Positions 36,607-50,576 of a DNA stretch of 64,000 nucleotides are shown here, piece after piece. Within the stretch, counting starts at the first letter, position 1; each line of letters opens with the position of its first letter. The stretch comes from Cupriavidus oxalaticus (GTDB taxonomy: Bacteria > Pseudomonadota > Gammaproteobacteria > Burkholderiales > Burkholderiaceae), in the NCBI RefSeq assembly GCF_004768545.1, contig NZ_CP038635.1:3311501-3375500 (forward strand), written 5' to 3'. The notes beneath the pieces are model-generated. The model ran no database searches. It had not been told where the DNA came from and saw only the letters and a program-made list of their open reading frames with translations. A program made the translations under genes and the position numbers.

Positions 36607-37611
36607 TTAGCGAATGCGGATCACGCCGGGGACGATACGCTGCATCGGCTCCACCGGCGGCACCGGCAGGCTCTGGCTTTCCGGCTGGATGTCGCCCTTG
36701 GGAGGCGTGGCGGCCGGGGCCGACGCATCGGCCGGCGGCGTGGCCGCGGGCGCGGACGCATCCGCCGGTTGTGCGGCAGGTGCCGGTGCCGCGGGCGTGG
36801 TGGCGCCAGCAGGCTTCTCGCCGGCGTCATCCGGGGCAGCCGGTGCTGCGGGTGCGGCGCCATCGCTGTCAGCGTCGTCGGCTTCCGGCGGATTGCCATC
36901 GTAAACCAGGTACTGGCGCCGCTGCAGGTAGGAGTCGCGCAGGAACGAGTACTTGTCCAGCGCCGCCTGCTCCAGCAGGTTGCTCGCGCCAAGCAGCTGC
37001 GCGCGGCCCGCGACGATGCGCACGCCGGCCAGCGAATTGCGCAGCGATACCGGGTAGATATAGGCCGACGGGTCGAACTGGCGGTCCACCAGCATGCCGC
37101 CGGTATCGCGCACCGAGCTCGGGCCGAACAGCGGCAGCACCAGGTACGGGCCTGGCGGCACGCCCCACACACCCAGCGTCTGGCCGAAGTCTTCCTTGTA
37201 CTTGGGCAGGCCGGCCGGCGTGGCGATGTCGATCAGCCCGCCCAGGCCAAGCACCGAGTTCATCGCGACCCGCATCGAATCCTCGGCGGCGCGCGTGGGC
37301 TTGCCCTGCAGCAGGTTGTTCACCGCCGAATAGGCATCGCTGACGTTGGAGAAGAAATTCTCCACCGCGCGCTGCACCGGCGTCGGCATGTAGTCGGCGT
37401 ACAGCTCGGCCACCGGGCGCAGGATGCCCTTGTCGAAGTCCTCGTTGATCTTCGAGACTTCGCGGTTAAAGGGCTCCAGTGGATCCTTCGGGTTGGCCGT
37501 GGGGCCGGTGGCGCAGCCGGCGATCAGCGCAGCGGCTGCCGCCGCGGCCATCAGGCCGGCCACCGGGCGGCGTGCAACGCGGCCCGGCTTGACGGGGGGG
37601 ACAACCCTCAT
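36607..37611 (-). CDS. mlaA: Outer-membrane phospholipid-removing lipoprotein MlaA (VacJ)
   Basis: The 334-residue protein has a lipoprotein signal with lipobox LIAGC (Cys near residue 33). The MlaA domain begins NPKDPLEPFNREVSKINEDF and continues to about residue 240, removing misplaced phospholipids from the outer leaflet. Beyond it is an unusual ~95-residue Ala/Pro-rich tail containing two copies of ADASAPAATPP and ending PMQRIVPGVIRIR. Its start overlaps the mlaD stop. The tail is longer than in E. coli MlaA. Confidence 0.95.
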   Translation of the reverse strand: MRVVPPVKPGRVARRPVAGLMAAAAAAALIAGCATGPTANPKDPLEPFNREVSKINEDFDKGILRPVAELYADYMPTPVQRAVENFFSNVSDAYSAVNNLLQGKPTRAAEDSMRVAMNSVLGLGGLIDIATPAGLPKYKEDFGQTLGVWGVPPGPYLVLPLFGPSSVRDTGGMLVDRQFDPSAYIYPVSLRNSLAGVRIVAGRAQLLGASNLLEQAALDKYSFLRDSYLQRRQYLVYDGNPPEADDADSDGAAPAAPAAPDDAGEKPAGATTPAAPAPAAQPADASAPAATPPADASAPAATPPKGDIQPESQSLPVPPVEPMQRIVPGVIRIR

Positions 37612-38129
37612 TTGGCATCCCCACCCAGCGCCGGCGCGCTGGCGCCGGCCGCGGGCGAGCCGCTGGCACCACCGGCATCCGCCGCCTTGTTGTACAGGAA
37701 CTGCCCGATCAGGTTTTCCAGCACCACCGCGGACTGCGTCATGGTGATGCGGGCGCCATCGGCCAGCATGGCGGTGTCGCCACCGGCTTCCAGGCCGATG
37801 TATTGCTCGCCCAACAGGCCCGAGGTCAGGATCTTGGCCGAGGTGTCCTTGGGAAACTGGTAGCGCTTCTCCAGGTTCATCTCGACGGTGGCCTGGTAGG
37901 TCTTGTCGTCGAAGCGGATCGCCGCGACGCGGCCGACCACCACGCCGGCGCTCTTGACCGGCGCGCGCGGCTTGAGCCCGCCGATATTGTCGAAGCGGGC
38001 CTGCACGCTGTAAGTGTCCTGGAAGGTAAAGGCGCTCATGTTGCCCGCCTTGAGGGCCAGGAACAGCAGGGCCACAAACCCCGCCGCAACAAACAGCCCC
38101 ACCCAGAAATCGAGTGTGATCTTTTTCAT
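37608..38129 (-). CDS. mlaD: Phospholipid transport MCE protein MlaD
   Basis: The 173-residue protein has one N-terminal membrane helix (FWVGLFVAAGFVALLFLAL) and a single MCE domain (YSVQARFDNIGGLKPRAPVK to ARITMTQSAVVLENLIGQ). Hexameric MlaD forms the lipid channel of the MlaFEDB complex. I start at MKKITLDFWVG (38129); an ATG 18 bases upstream is possible. The C-terminal Ala/Gly/Pro tail overlaps mlaA by four bases. Confidence 0.95.
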   Translation of the reverse strand: MKKITLDFWVGLFVAAGFVALLFLALKAGNMSAFTFQDTYSVQARFDNIGGLKPRAPVKSAGVVVGRVAAIRFDDKTYQATVEMNLEKRYQFPKDTSAKILTSGLLGEQYIGLEAGGDTAMLADGARITMTQSAVVLENLIGQFLYNKAADAGGASGSPAAGASAPALGGDAK

Positions 38130-38206
38130 TGGAATCTCTTTCTTCAACCCTGTAGTGTCTTGTCGCTGTCTTTTTTGTCAGTATCGCCCGCGCTTCTGGT
38201 GCGGCC

Positions 38207-38986
38207 TCAGTTGCTGAACATCAGCGCGGTCAGCAGGAAATCCAGCCCCAGCACCGCCAGCGACGCGATCACCACGGTGCGGGTGGTCGCGCGCGAGACG
38301 CCTTCGGGCGTCGGCTTGGCCTCAAAGCCCTGGTACAAGGCGATGAACGTCACGGCAATGCCGAAAATAAAGCTCTTGACCACGCCGTTGAGCACGTCGG
38401 CGCGCACGTCGACGCCGCCCTGCATCTGCGACCAGAACGCGCCGGCGTCGACGCCGATCAGCTGCACGCCGACCACGTAGCCGCCCAGGATGCCCACCGC
38501 GCTGAAGATCGCCGCCAGCACCGGCATGGCGATCACGCCCGCCCAGAAACGCGGCGCAACCACGCGCTGCAGCGGATTCACCGCCATCATTTCCATCGCG
38601 GTCAGCTGCTCGCCCGCCTTCATCAGGCCGATCTCGGCGGTCAGCGAAGTGCCGGCGCGGCCCGCAAACAGCAGCGCGGTCACCACCGGCCCCAGTTCGC
38701 GCACCAGCGACAGCGCCACCAGCAGGCCCAGCGCCTGCTCCGAGCCGTAGCGGTTCAGCGTGTAATAGCCCTGCAGGCCGAGCACGAAGCCGACGAACAG
38801 GCCCGACACGGCGATGATCACCAGCGACAGGTTGCCGACAAAGAAAACCTGGTCGGTCACGAGCCGGAATCGGCGCAGCAGCGCCGGCGACAGGCCCAGC
38901 ACGGCAAGGAACATGCGCGTGGCATGGCCCAGGCCCGTCACGCTGCGGCGCACGGCCGCGCCGATGGTGGCAAGGAAGCCGATCAC
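38207..38986 (-). CDS. mlaE: Phospholipid transport permease MlaE
   Basis: The 259-residue MlaE/YrbE-type permease has five to six hydrophobic segments and the conserved EIGLMKAGEQLTAMEMMAVNP motif near the middle, which contacts MlaF. It forms the membrane core of the retrograde/anterograde phospholipid transporter. Its start overlaps mlaF by four bases, and a 77-base gap separates it from mlaD. Confidence 0.96.
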   Translation of the reverse strand: MIGFLATIGAAVRRSVTGLGHATRMFLAVLGLSPALLRRFRLVTDQVFFVGNLSLVIIAVSGLFVGFVLGLQGYYTLNRYGSEQALGLLVALSLVRELGPVVTALLFAGRAGTSLTAEIGLMKAGEQLTAMEMMAVNPLQRVVAPRFWAGVIAMPVLAAIFSAVGILGGYVVGVQLIGVDAGAFWSQMQGGVDVRADVLNGVVKSFIFGIAVTFIALYQGFEAKPTPEGVSRATTRTVVIASLAVLGLDFLLTALMFSN

Positions 38987-39801
38987 CGCGCACCTCCGGC
39001 AAAGTCCTCGGCCAGCGACGGTCCCGGATAGTGGAACGGCACCGGGCCGTCGGCCTCGGCGTGGACGAACTGGTGCACGAAGGGGTCGGTGGAGGCGCGC
39101 AGCGCCTCGGGCTCGCCCTGCGCGGCGATGCGCCCGTCGGCAATGAAATACACGTAGTCGGCGATCTGGAAGGTCTCGTGCACGTCGTGCGAGACGATGA
39201 TCGTGGTCGCGCCGAGCGCGTCGTTGAGGCTGCGGATCAGGCGGGCGGTCAGGCCGAGCGAGATCGGGTCGAGGCCGGCGAAGGGCTCGTCATACATCAG
39301 CAGCGCGGGATCGAGCGCGATCGCGCGCGCCAGCGCCACGCGCCGCGCCATGCCGCCCGAGATCTGCGACGGCATCAGGTCGCGGGCGCCGCGCAGGCCG
39401 ACCGCGTTCAGCTTCATCAGCACCAGGTCGCGGATCATCGAGTCCGGCAGGTCGGTATGCTCGCGCAGCGGGAAGGCCACATTGTCGAAGACCGACAAAT
39501 CGGTAAACAGCGCGCCGAACTGGAACAGCATGCCCATCTGGCGCCGCACCCCGTACAGGCCGCGGGTATCCAGCCGGTGGATATCGGTGCCGTCGAAGCG
39601 GACCGTGCCCGCCTGCGGGCGCACCTGGCCGCCGATCAGCCGCAGCACCGTGGTCTTGCCGCACCCCGAACCGCCCATGACCGCGATCACCTTGCCACGC
39701 GGGAACTGCATGGTGAGGCCGGACAGGATGGGCTTGCCGTGGTCCGCATAGGCGAAATCCACCGCATTCAGTTCGACGAGGTTTTGAGCAGGGTCGGTCA
39801 C
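38983..39801 (-). CDS. mlaF: Phospholipid transport ATP-binding protein MlaF
   Basis: The 272-residue ATPase energises the Mla transporter. Walker A is GGSGCGKTTVLR, the signature is ISGGMARRVALARA, Walker B is LLMYDEPFAGLDP, and the H-loop is IVSHDVHETF. It is the first gene of the 18.7-kb minus-strand run. The promoter should lie in the 135 bases between it and the Bug receptor stop codon. Confidence 0.96.
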   Translation of the reverse strand: MTDPAQNLVELNAVDFAYADHGKPILSGLTMQFPRGKVIAVMGGSGCGKTTVLRLIGGQVRPQAGTVRFDGTDIHRLDTRGLYGVRRQMGMLFQFGALFTDLSVFDNVAFPLREHTDLPDSMIRDLVLMKLNAVGLRGARDLMPSQISGGMARRVALARAIALDPALLMYDEPFAGLDPISLGLTARLIRSLNDALGATTIIVSHDVHETFQIADYVYFIADGRIAAQGEPEALRASTDPFVHQFVHAEADGPVPFHYPGPSLAEDFAGGAR

Positions 39802-39936
39802 GTTGGCACCGGTCGGGACAGGGGCGCATTATAAGGTGTACTACCTAGCCCTGCTGGCACCCGTGTGCCGGGCACCACATCGCTGCCGACCGATGCAATA
39901 GGAAAGGGTCTGATTCTGTGAGCGAAAATTCTCGCT

Positions 39937-41025
39937 TTAAGGTTCCTGCACCTGGCTGACGTCCCGCAGGATCACCTGCCACTGGATCGATTCCGAACGG
40001 ATCGCCGTGGCGAACGCCTCCGGCGAATCGCGCAGCGTCGTCAGCCCGGCGGCCTGCAGCCGGGAGCGCACCTCGCGCTCGGACATCACCGCGTCGAGTT
40101 CGATTGCCAGCCGCGCAACGATCGCCCGCGGCGTCTTGGCGGGCGCCATCACGCCAAACCAGGCGGCCGCCGCGTACCCTTCCAACCCAGACTCCTGCAG
40201 CGTTGGCACCAGCGGCGCCAGCGGCGAGCGCGCCACGCCGGTAACGCCGATCAGCCGCAGCCCGCCACTGCGGACCTGGCTCTGCACCGCGGCATACGAA
40301 CAGAAGCAGGCGCTGATGCGGCCGGCGAGCATCTCCTGCACCACCGCGGCCTCGCCCTTGGCGGTGACCAGCGGCACGCCGTTGCGGATGCCGCGCACGG
40401 CGTACTGGGCGTACAGGTGGGAGGGGCTGCCCGGCTGGCCATAGCCGTAGCTGTAGGAAGCCGGGTTGGATTTCACCGCGGTCATCCACTGCTCCGGCGT
40501 ACGCATCGGCAGCCGGGCGTCGATCACCAGGAACAGCGGCGTGGTGGCGACCCGCGCCACCGGGGTGAAATCGCGCACCACGTCATATGGCACCGGCTCC
40601 AGCCCCGGCTGGATCAGCATATTGGCCTGGTGGAAAAGCAGCGTGTGGCCGTCCGAGCTGGCCTTGGCGACGACATCGCCGGCGGTAGTGCCGGCTGCGC
40701 CAGGGCGGTTGTCGACCTCCATCAGCACACCCAGCCGCTCAGACAGGCGCTCCGCCAGCAGGCGGGCGACCGCGTCGGCCACGCCGCCGGCCGGGAACGG
40801 CACGATCAGGCGCATCGGCCGGTTCGGGAACGACATGCTGCGTACCAACTGCGGCCCGGCTACCACCGGCGTCGCGGGTACGGCGAGCGCGAGCGTGGCA
40901 CAGCCCAGGACATACAGGCACAGGAAAGGCTTGAGCCAGCGCCGGAGCAATGTCCACGTGGATTGCCACGACGCGAACTTTGCGTTACCTCGCCAAAGCT
41001 GCGGCATATTGCGCACTTCGGTCAT
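39937..41025 (-). CDS. Tripartite tricarboxylate (Bug-type) solute-binding protein
   Basis: The start at 41025 is fixed by GGGAGGAAATTG just before ATG; the frame extends to 41220. The 362-residue protein is a Bug/TctC-family periplasmic binding protein, with PMRLIVPFPAGGVADAVARL, EVDNRPGAAGTTAGDVVAK and SPSHLYAQYAV-type motifs. An unusually long N-region of about 30 residues precedes the hydrophobic signal helix (FLCLYVLGCATLALA). No tctA/tctB permease genes are nearby, as is usual for the many orphan Bug proteins in Cupriavidus and Bordetella. The ligand is unknown. Confidence 0.9.
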   Translation of the reverse strand: MTEVRNMPQLWRGNAKFASWQSTWTLLRRWLKPFLCLYVLGCATLALAVPATPVVAGPQLVRSMSFPNRPMRLIVPFPAGGVADAVARLLAERLSERLGVLMEVDNRPGAAGTTAGDVVAKASSDGHTLLFHQANMLIQPGLEPVPYDVVRDFTPVARVATTPLFLVIDARLPMRTPEQWMTAVKSNPASYSYGYGQPGSPSHLYAQYAVRGIRNGVPLVTAKGEAAVVQEMLAGRISACFCSYAAVQSQVRSGGLRLIGVTGVARSPLAPLVPTLQESGLEGYAAAAWFGVMAPAKTPRAIVARLAIELDAVMSEREVRSRLQAAGLTTLRDSPEAFATAIRSESIQWQVILRDVSQVQEP

Positions 41026-41263
41026 CAATTTCCTCCCACCCATCCCCTGAGGGGACGGCGAGCTGGTTCTGGGGAAAAAGGATTCGCGAGGCGGTTTCCG
41101 TGAGTTGTTTTTTTGAAAATTGTAAGTACATTGCCGGGACGGCCACAGGCACGTAAACCATAGCCGGGAGAACCCTGAAGGCCTTGTACAGCCTAGCCAA
41201 ACGCGCCATGACCAGGTCACCGCCCAGTGCCTGCCGCACCGCGGCCCGGCATGAACCGCCGGC

Positions 41264-41275
41264 TATAATCGCGCG
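41264..41275 (+). promoter_or_regulatory. Consensus -10 box directly before the GNAT start codon
   Basis: TATAAT at 41264-41269 is followed by only CGCGCG before the ATG at 41276. A transcript from this -10 would start at or within a base or two of the start codon, giving a leaderless mRNA. No good -35 box is visible. Confidence 0.6.
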
Positions 41276-41815
41276 ATGACGATGTTTCCCCTGCGGCGCA
41301 TGACAGCCGCCGACCTGCCCGCCGTGCTGGCCGTGCAGGCCGCCTGCTATACCGAGGTGCTGCTGGAAAGCCGCGGCGCGCTGGCCAGCCGGCTGGCGCT
41401 CTCCCCCACCACCTGCTGGGTCGCCGACGATCCGCACCGGCCCAGCACGCTGGCCGCCTACCTGTTCACCCACGCCTGGCCCGAGACCAGCCTGCCCCCG
41501 CTCGATGGCGTGCTCGACGGCGGCTGGCGCCAGCCGCCAACGCCGGCGCCCCTGACCTGGTTCGTCCACGACATGGCCGTGGCGCCTGGCGGCCGCGGCG
41601 GCGGGCTGGCGCCACGCCTGTACGCGGCAGCGCAGGCGGCTGCGCTGGCGGCCGGACTGAAGCATTCGCGGCTGATTGCCGTACAGTCGGCGGCGCCCTG
41701 GTGGCGCAGGCTCGGGTACGCGCCGGCGGCGGCGGAAACGGCGGCGCGGCACGCTGGCAAGCTGGCGGACTATGGCGCCGCCGCGGTCCTGATGGAAAAG
41801 GCGCTGGCCGGCTGA
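41276..41815 (+). CDS. GNAT-family N-acetyltransferase
   Basis: The 179-residue protein has the GNAT fold: an N-terminal LRRMTAADLPAVLAVQAAC, the central strand WFVHDMAVAPGGRGGGLAPRL, in which the Arg/Gly-rich loop is the acetyl-CoA pyrophosphate site, and a C-terminal PWWRRLGYAP strand. The substrate is unknown. There is no Shine-Dalgarno sequence, because a -10 box occupies its place, so it may be translated from a leaderless message. It is convergent with gltD and shares a terminator with it. Confidence 0.88.
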   Translation: MTMFPLRRMTAADLPAVLAVQAACYTEVLLESRGALASRLALSPTTCWVADDPHRPSTLAAYLFTHAWPETSLPPLDGVLDGGWRQPPTPAPLTWFVHDMAVAPGGRGGGLAPRLYAAAQAAALAAGLKHSRLIAVQSAAPWWRRLGYAPAAAETAARHAGKLADYGAAAVLMEKALAG

Positions 41816-41842
41816 GGCCCGCCGCGGCGCCGAGTCCACAAC

Positions 41843-41882
41843 GAAAAAAGCCCGCCGGCTTGCGCCAGGCGGGCTTTTTGTT
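41843..41882. terminator. Bidirectional terminator between convergent GNAT and gltD genes
   Basis: AAAAAAGCCCGCC and GGCGGGCTTTTT form a stem with A- and T-runs on both sides, suited to stop transcription from both directions. Confidence 0.88.
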
Positions 41883-41900
41883 GCGGCAATGAGCTGTGGA

Positions 41901-43364
41901 TCAGCGCGGCAGGTCGGTATGCCCCATCAGGAATGCATCGACCGAACGCGCGGCCTGGCGGCCTTCGCGGATGGCCCACACCACCAGCGACTGGCCACGG
42001 CGCACGTCGCCGGCGGCGAACACCTTGGGCACGTTGGTGTGGTAAGCACGCTCGCCCTCGGTGGCGGCCTTGGCGTTCTTGCGCGCATCGGTGTCGACGC
42101 CGAAGGCTTCCAGCATCGAGCCCACCGGGTTGGTGAAGCCCATCGCCAGCAGCACCAGGTCGGCCGGCAGGATGAACTCGCTGCCTTCCACTTCCTGCAT
42201 GCGGCCATCCTTCCACTCGACGCGGCAGGCCTTCAGCGCGGTGACCTTGCCGTTCTCGCCGATGAATTCCTTGGTGGCGACCGACCAGTCGCGTTCGCAG
42301 CCTTCGTCGTGCGACGACGAGGTGCGCAGCTTGATCGGCCAGTACGGCCACACCAGCGGCTTGTTCTCTTCTTCCGGCGGCTGCGGCAGCAGCTCAAACT
42401 GGGTCACCGAGGTGGCGCCGTGGCGGTTGGACGTGCCCACGCAGTCGGAGCCGGTATCGCCGCCACCGATCACGATCACGTTCTTGCCTTCGGCGCGGAT
42501 GTCGTTGGCGCCATCGCCAGCCACTTCCTTGTTCTGCGGGATCAGCATTTCCAGCGCGAAGTGAATGCCGTCCAGGTCGCGGCCCGGCACCGGCAGGTCG
42601 CGCGGCACTTCCGCGCCGCCCGCCAGCACCACGGCGTCGAACTGGTCCATCAGGGCCTGGGCCGAGATGGTTTCACGCGCGTAGTTCTTGATGCCGGCCG
42701 GCAGTTCGCCATCGGTCACCATCACGCCGGCGCGGAAGGTCACGCCTTCTGCCTGCATCTGTTCCATGCGGCGGTCGATCAGCGACTTCTCCATCTTGAA
42801 GTCGGGAATGCCGTAGCGCAGCAGGCCGCCGATGCGGTCGTTCTTCTCGAACACGGTTACGTCATGGCCGGCGCGTGCCAGCTGCTGCGCGGCAGCCATG
42901 CCGGCGGGGCCGGAGCCGACCACGGCGACGGTCTTGCCGGTCTTGTGGCGCGGCAGTTGCGGTGCAACCCAGCCTTCTTCCCAGGCCTTGTCGATGATGG
43001 CGTGCTCGATCGACTTGATGCCCACGGGCAGCTCGTTGATGCCCAGCGTGCACGCGGCCTCGCACGGTGCCGGGCAGATGCGGCCGGTGAACTCGGGGAA
43101 GTTGTTGGTCTGGTGCAAGACCTCGATCGCCGACTTCCAGTCCTGGCGGTACACCAGGTCGTTGAAGTCGGGAATGATGTTGTTGACCGGGCAGCCGTTG
43201 TTGCAGAACGGGATGCCGCAGTCCATGCAGCGCGCACCCTGGATCTTCGCTTCGCTGTCGGACAGCGCGAACACGAATTCCTTGTAGTGCTTCACGCGCT
43301 TGACTACCGGTTCGTAGCCCTCATTCTGGCGCGGAAATTCGAGAAAGCCAGTCGCCTTACCCAT
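41901..43364 (-). CDS. gltD: Glutamate synthase small subunit
   Basis: The 487-residue flavoprotein passes electrons from NADPH to the large subunit. The N-terminal domain has the two cysteine clusters [14 protein letters not shown] and [14 protein letters not shown] for [4Fe-4S] centres. The FAD site is [16 protein letters not shown] and the NADPH site is [15 protein letters not shown]. With GltB it makes two glutamates from 2-oxoglutarate and glutamine. It lies 115 bases downstream of gltB. Confidence 0.97.
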   Translation of the reverse strand: MGKATGFLEFPRQNEGYEPVVKRVKHYKEFVFALSDSEAKIQGARCMDCGIPFCNNGCPVNNIIPDFNDLVYRQDWKSAIEVLHQTNNFPEFTGRICPAPCEAACTLGINELPVGIKSIEHAIIDKAWEEGWVAPQLPRHKTGKTVAVVGSGPAGMAAAQQLARAGHDVTVFEKNDRIGGLLRYGIPDFKMEKSLIDRRMEQMQAEGVTFRAGVMVTDGELPAGIKNYARETISAQALMDQFDAVVLAGGAEVPRDLPVPGRDLDGIHFALEMLIPQNKEVAGDGANDIRAEGKNVIVIGGGDTGSDCVGTSNRHGATSVTQFELLPQPPEEENKPLVWPYWPIKLRTSSSHDEGCERDWSVATKEFIGENGKVTALKACRVEWKDGRMQEVEGSEFILPADLVLLAMGFTNPVGSMLEAFGVDTDARKNAKAATEGERAYHTNVPKVFAAGDVRRGQSLVVWAIREGRQAARSVDAFLMGHTDLPR

Positions 43365-43479
43365 GTTGCGTCCTTGGTCATGCTGCGCGGGACCGGCGGC
43401 TTCGCCGGGCCTGCGGTGGGGTCAGTATCTTGTCAGGGCCGCGGCGGCTGCCGCGGCCCATCGCTGCTTGGTTCTGCGC

Positions 43480-48294
<4,815 letters not shown>

Positions 48295-48510
48295 GGGCTG
48301 AATTCCGGTGAAGGCTGCGCGAACTGCTGGACTACCGGAACGGGGACCGCGCGCTTTCTAATCAGATCCACCCTGGACTGGATCCGGCGGGTAGGAAAAT
48401 GGGGACGAAGCTGTCTGCGGGCCGCAGCGGCGTACACGAGCGTGACGCGCCGCACAATGACTGTGGGTGGAGCAACTATATGGGAATCCTGAAAACCCCG
48501 CAAAAATTTT

Positions 48511-48575
48511 AAATGGGGTCAGAACACATTTAATATCGCACCGTTTCGGTGACGGACTTAAATGGGGACACATCA
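48511..48575. repeat. Two AAATGGGG-type motifs downstream of the RAYT gene
   Basis: AAATGGGGTCAGAACACA (48511-48528) and AAATGGGGACACATCA (48560-48575) are partial direct repeats. The second includes the transposase stop codon. A related inverted copy lies beyond the gene's 5' end at 49336-49352. Confidence 0.7.
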
Positions 48576-49298
48576 CTTTTGCGTGGCGGGCAGCACCTCT
48601 TCCGCCGAAACTTGCACCTTTTTGGGGCGCCCTTTCGGGAGCGGCTGCACGCGTCGCGTTGCACCCCGCTCAAGCTGCGCCAAGAATACCTCGTCACCAA
48701 GAGGCCAACCGCTGTGGGCATGGCTGCGGAGCGCTTGCAGCGTGCGGCCGGAAAGCCCCTCGGCGGTCAGCATGCGGTAATTCGACTGGCGTTCAAACGG
48801 GGTATTGCCCAGCTCCCAGTACGCGGAGTGATCGTTCACAAGTGGGCTTGCCTCGATGCCGGCGTGATGGCGATAGCTGCTCCAGCGGTCGGCCTCGGGC
48901 GTCGAGACCTCACCCGCGCGCAGCGCATTGCCTTCGACATACAGCATGGCCGGCAGCATCCATGGCGCCGGTTCGAATACCGCCGAGCGGAAGCGCCCTT
49001 CCCACAGCGTGCCGGTGCGGTTGGCCACGCGATTGAAGTAGCGTGCATAGCGGCGGCCGACCGCCTGCATGGTCAGGCTTAGCGAGTCCGCCCCCTTGGG
49101 CGTGGCCACGATGTGGACATGATTGGGCCGCAGCGCGTACGCGTGGACGGCGAGGTCATGCTCGCGCGCGGCCATGCGCAGGCAGTCGAGGTAATGCAGG
49201 TAATCGTCCGGGCCGAGGAAGACGTCCTGGCGATTGTTGCCACGTTGCAACACCAGGGCGGGAAGTCCGGCGGGGGAGAAACGGGGAAGGCGGGCCAT
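48573..49298 (-). CDS. REP-associated tyrosine transposase (RAYT, Y1/IS200-like)
   Basis: The 241-residue protein has the HUH single-strand transposase domain with RPNHVHIVATP as the metal-binding His-x-His, and the catalytic Tyr likely in VGRRYARYFNR. FSPAGLPALVLQRGNNRQDVF is the usual opening of this family, and NRTGTLWEGRFRSAVFE is also typical. RAYTs are single-copy, domesticated relatives of IS200/IS605 linked to spread of short palindromic repeats. It sits between gltB and dgt as a solitary gene flanked by GGGGAC-type motifs. Confidence 0.9.
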   Translation of the reverse strand: MARLPRFSPAGLPALVLQRGNNRQDVFLGPDDYLHYLDCLRMAAREHDLAVHAYALRPNHVHIVATPKGADSLSLTMQAVGRRYARYFNRVANRTGTLWEGRFRSAVFEPAPWMLPAMLYVEGNALRAGEVSTPEADRWSSYRHHAGIEASPLVNDHSAYWELGNTPFERQSNYRMLTAEGLSGRTLQALRSHAHSGWPLGDEVFLAQLERGATRRVQPLPKGRPKKVQVSAEEVLPATQK

Positions 49299-49335
49299 GG
49301 CAGGTCATGCGAGCGTCGATGCCCGCATGATAGCC

Positions 49336-49352
49336 TGATCCGTCCCCAATTA
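49336..49352. repeat. Inverted copy of the RAYT-flanking motif
   Basis: TGATCCGTCCCCAATTA is the reverse complement of TAATTGGGGACGGATCA, closely related to AAATGGGGACACATCA at 48560-48575, so the RAYT gene is framed by imperfect inverted motifs. Confidence 0.65.
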
Positions 49353-49382
49353 TCCGAAGGTGCCCAAGCCCTTCCTTGCGTA

Positions 49383-50519
49383 TCAGTTGCCCTCGCTGAC
49401 CGCGAAGATGCGCCGGTGCTCGCGGATTGCATAGCGGTCCGTCATGCCGGCGATGTAATGCGCGATCAGCCGCGGCTGGTCGGCGCCGTGGCCGGCCTGG
49501 TACTGGGGCGGCAGCAGGCGCGGATCGGACATGAAGGCCCCGAACAGGTCGCCGACGATGCGCTGGGCCTTGGCCGACATTCGCATCACCAGGTAATGCC
49601 GGTACAGGTGCCGGAACAGGAAGCGCTTCAATGCCGCCGCTTCCTCATGGAGTTGGGGACTGAAGCCCACCAGGGGGCCGGCGGCCCGCACCGCGTCGAT
49701 ATTGCGCGGGTTGGCGGCGGCGATGTTGCGGCTGGTGGTCTCGATCAGGTCCACGATCAGCGTATTGATCATGCGCCGGACCGTCTCGTTGATGGCGCGC
49801 CGGCCATTCACGCCGGGGAAGGCATCGGCTACCTCGGCGCGATGGCGCGCCCACATCGGGACCTCGTCCAGCTGCTCCAGCGTCAGCAGGCCGGAGCGCA
49901 GGCCGTCGTCGATATCGTGGTTGTTGTAGGCGATCTCGTCCGCCAGGTTGGCCAGCTGCGCCTCCAGCGACGGCTGCGTGCCCTCCAGGAAGCGCCGGCC
50001 CAGCTCGCCCAGCGCCGCGGCATTGACGCGCGAGCAGTGCTTCAGGATGCCCTCGCGGGTCTCGAAGGTCAGGTTCAGGCCATTGAAGCCGCCATAGCGC
50101 TCCTCCAGCTCATCCACCACCAGCAGGCTCTGCAGGTTGTGCTCGAAGCCGCCATGGTTCTTCATGCAGGCGTTGAGCGCATCCTGCCCGGCGTGGCCGA
50201 AGGGGGTATGGCCAAGGTCGTGCGCCAGCGAGATGGCTTCGACCAGGTCTTCGTTGAGGCGCAGGTTGCGGGCGATCGAGCGGGCAATCTGCGCCACCTC
50301 CAGGCTATGGGTTAGCCGGGTGCGGAACAGGTCCCCCTCATGGTTGACGAAGACCTGGGTCTTGTATTCGAGCCGCCGGAACGCGGTGCTGTGGATGACC
50401 CGGTCCCGGTCGCGCTGGAATTCGCTGCGCGACTGCGACGCAGGTTCGGCGTGCACCCGCCCGCGCGTCTGCGCGGAGCGGGCGGCGTACGGGGCGAGGT
50501 GGCTTTCAAAGTCGGTCAT
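49383..50519 (-). CDS. dgt: Deoxyguanosinetriphosphate triphosphohydrolase-like protein
   Basis: From the ATG at 50519 ([12 protein letters not shown]) the protein has 378 residues with an HD-domain phosphohydrolase core: [19 protein letters not shown], the HD pair in [15 protein letters not shown], and later metal ligands around [11 protein letters not shown]. Family members split dNTPs to deoxynucleosides and triphosphate. It matches the shorter dGTPase-like branch rather than E. coli Dgt. It lies 57 bases after aroB in an aroK-aroB-dgt order. Confidence 0.93.
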   Translation of the reverse strand: MTDFESHLAPYAARSAQTRGRVHAEPASQSRSEFQRDRDRVIHSTAFRRLEYKTQVFVNHEGDLFRTRLTHSLEVAQIARSIARNLRLNEDLVEAISLAHDLGHTPFGHAGQDALNACMKNHGGFEHNLQSLLVVDELEERYGGFNGLNLTFETREGILKHCSRVNAAALGELGRRFLEGTQPSLEAQLANLADEIAYNNHDIDDGLRSGLLTLEQLDEVPMWARHRAEVADAFPGVNGRRAINETVRRMINTLIVDLIETTSRNIAAANPRNIDAVRAAGPLVGFSPQLHEEAAALKRFLFRHLYRHYLVMRMSAKAQRIVGDLFGAFMSDPRLLPPQYQAGHGADQPRLIAHYIAGMTDRYAIREHRRIFAVSEGN

Positions 50520-50576
50520 GCGGCAATCCGTTGGCTGTAGGTTTGTGGGCCTGGGTTGCGAGGCATAACCGGTCAC

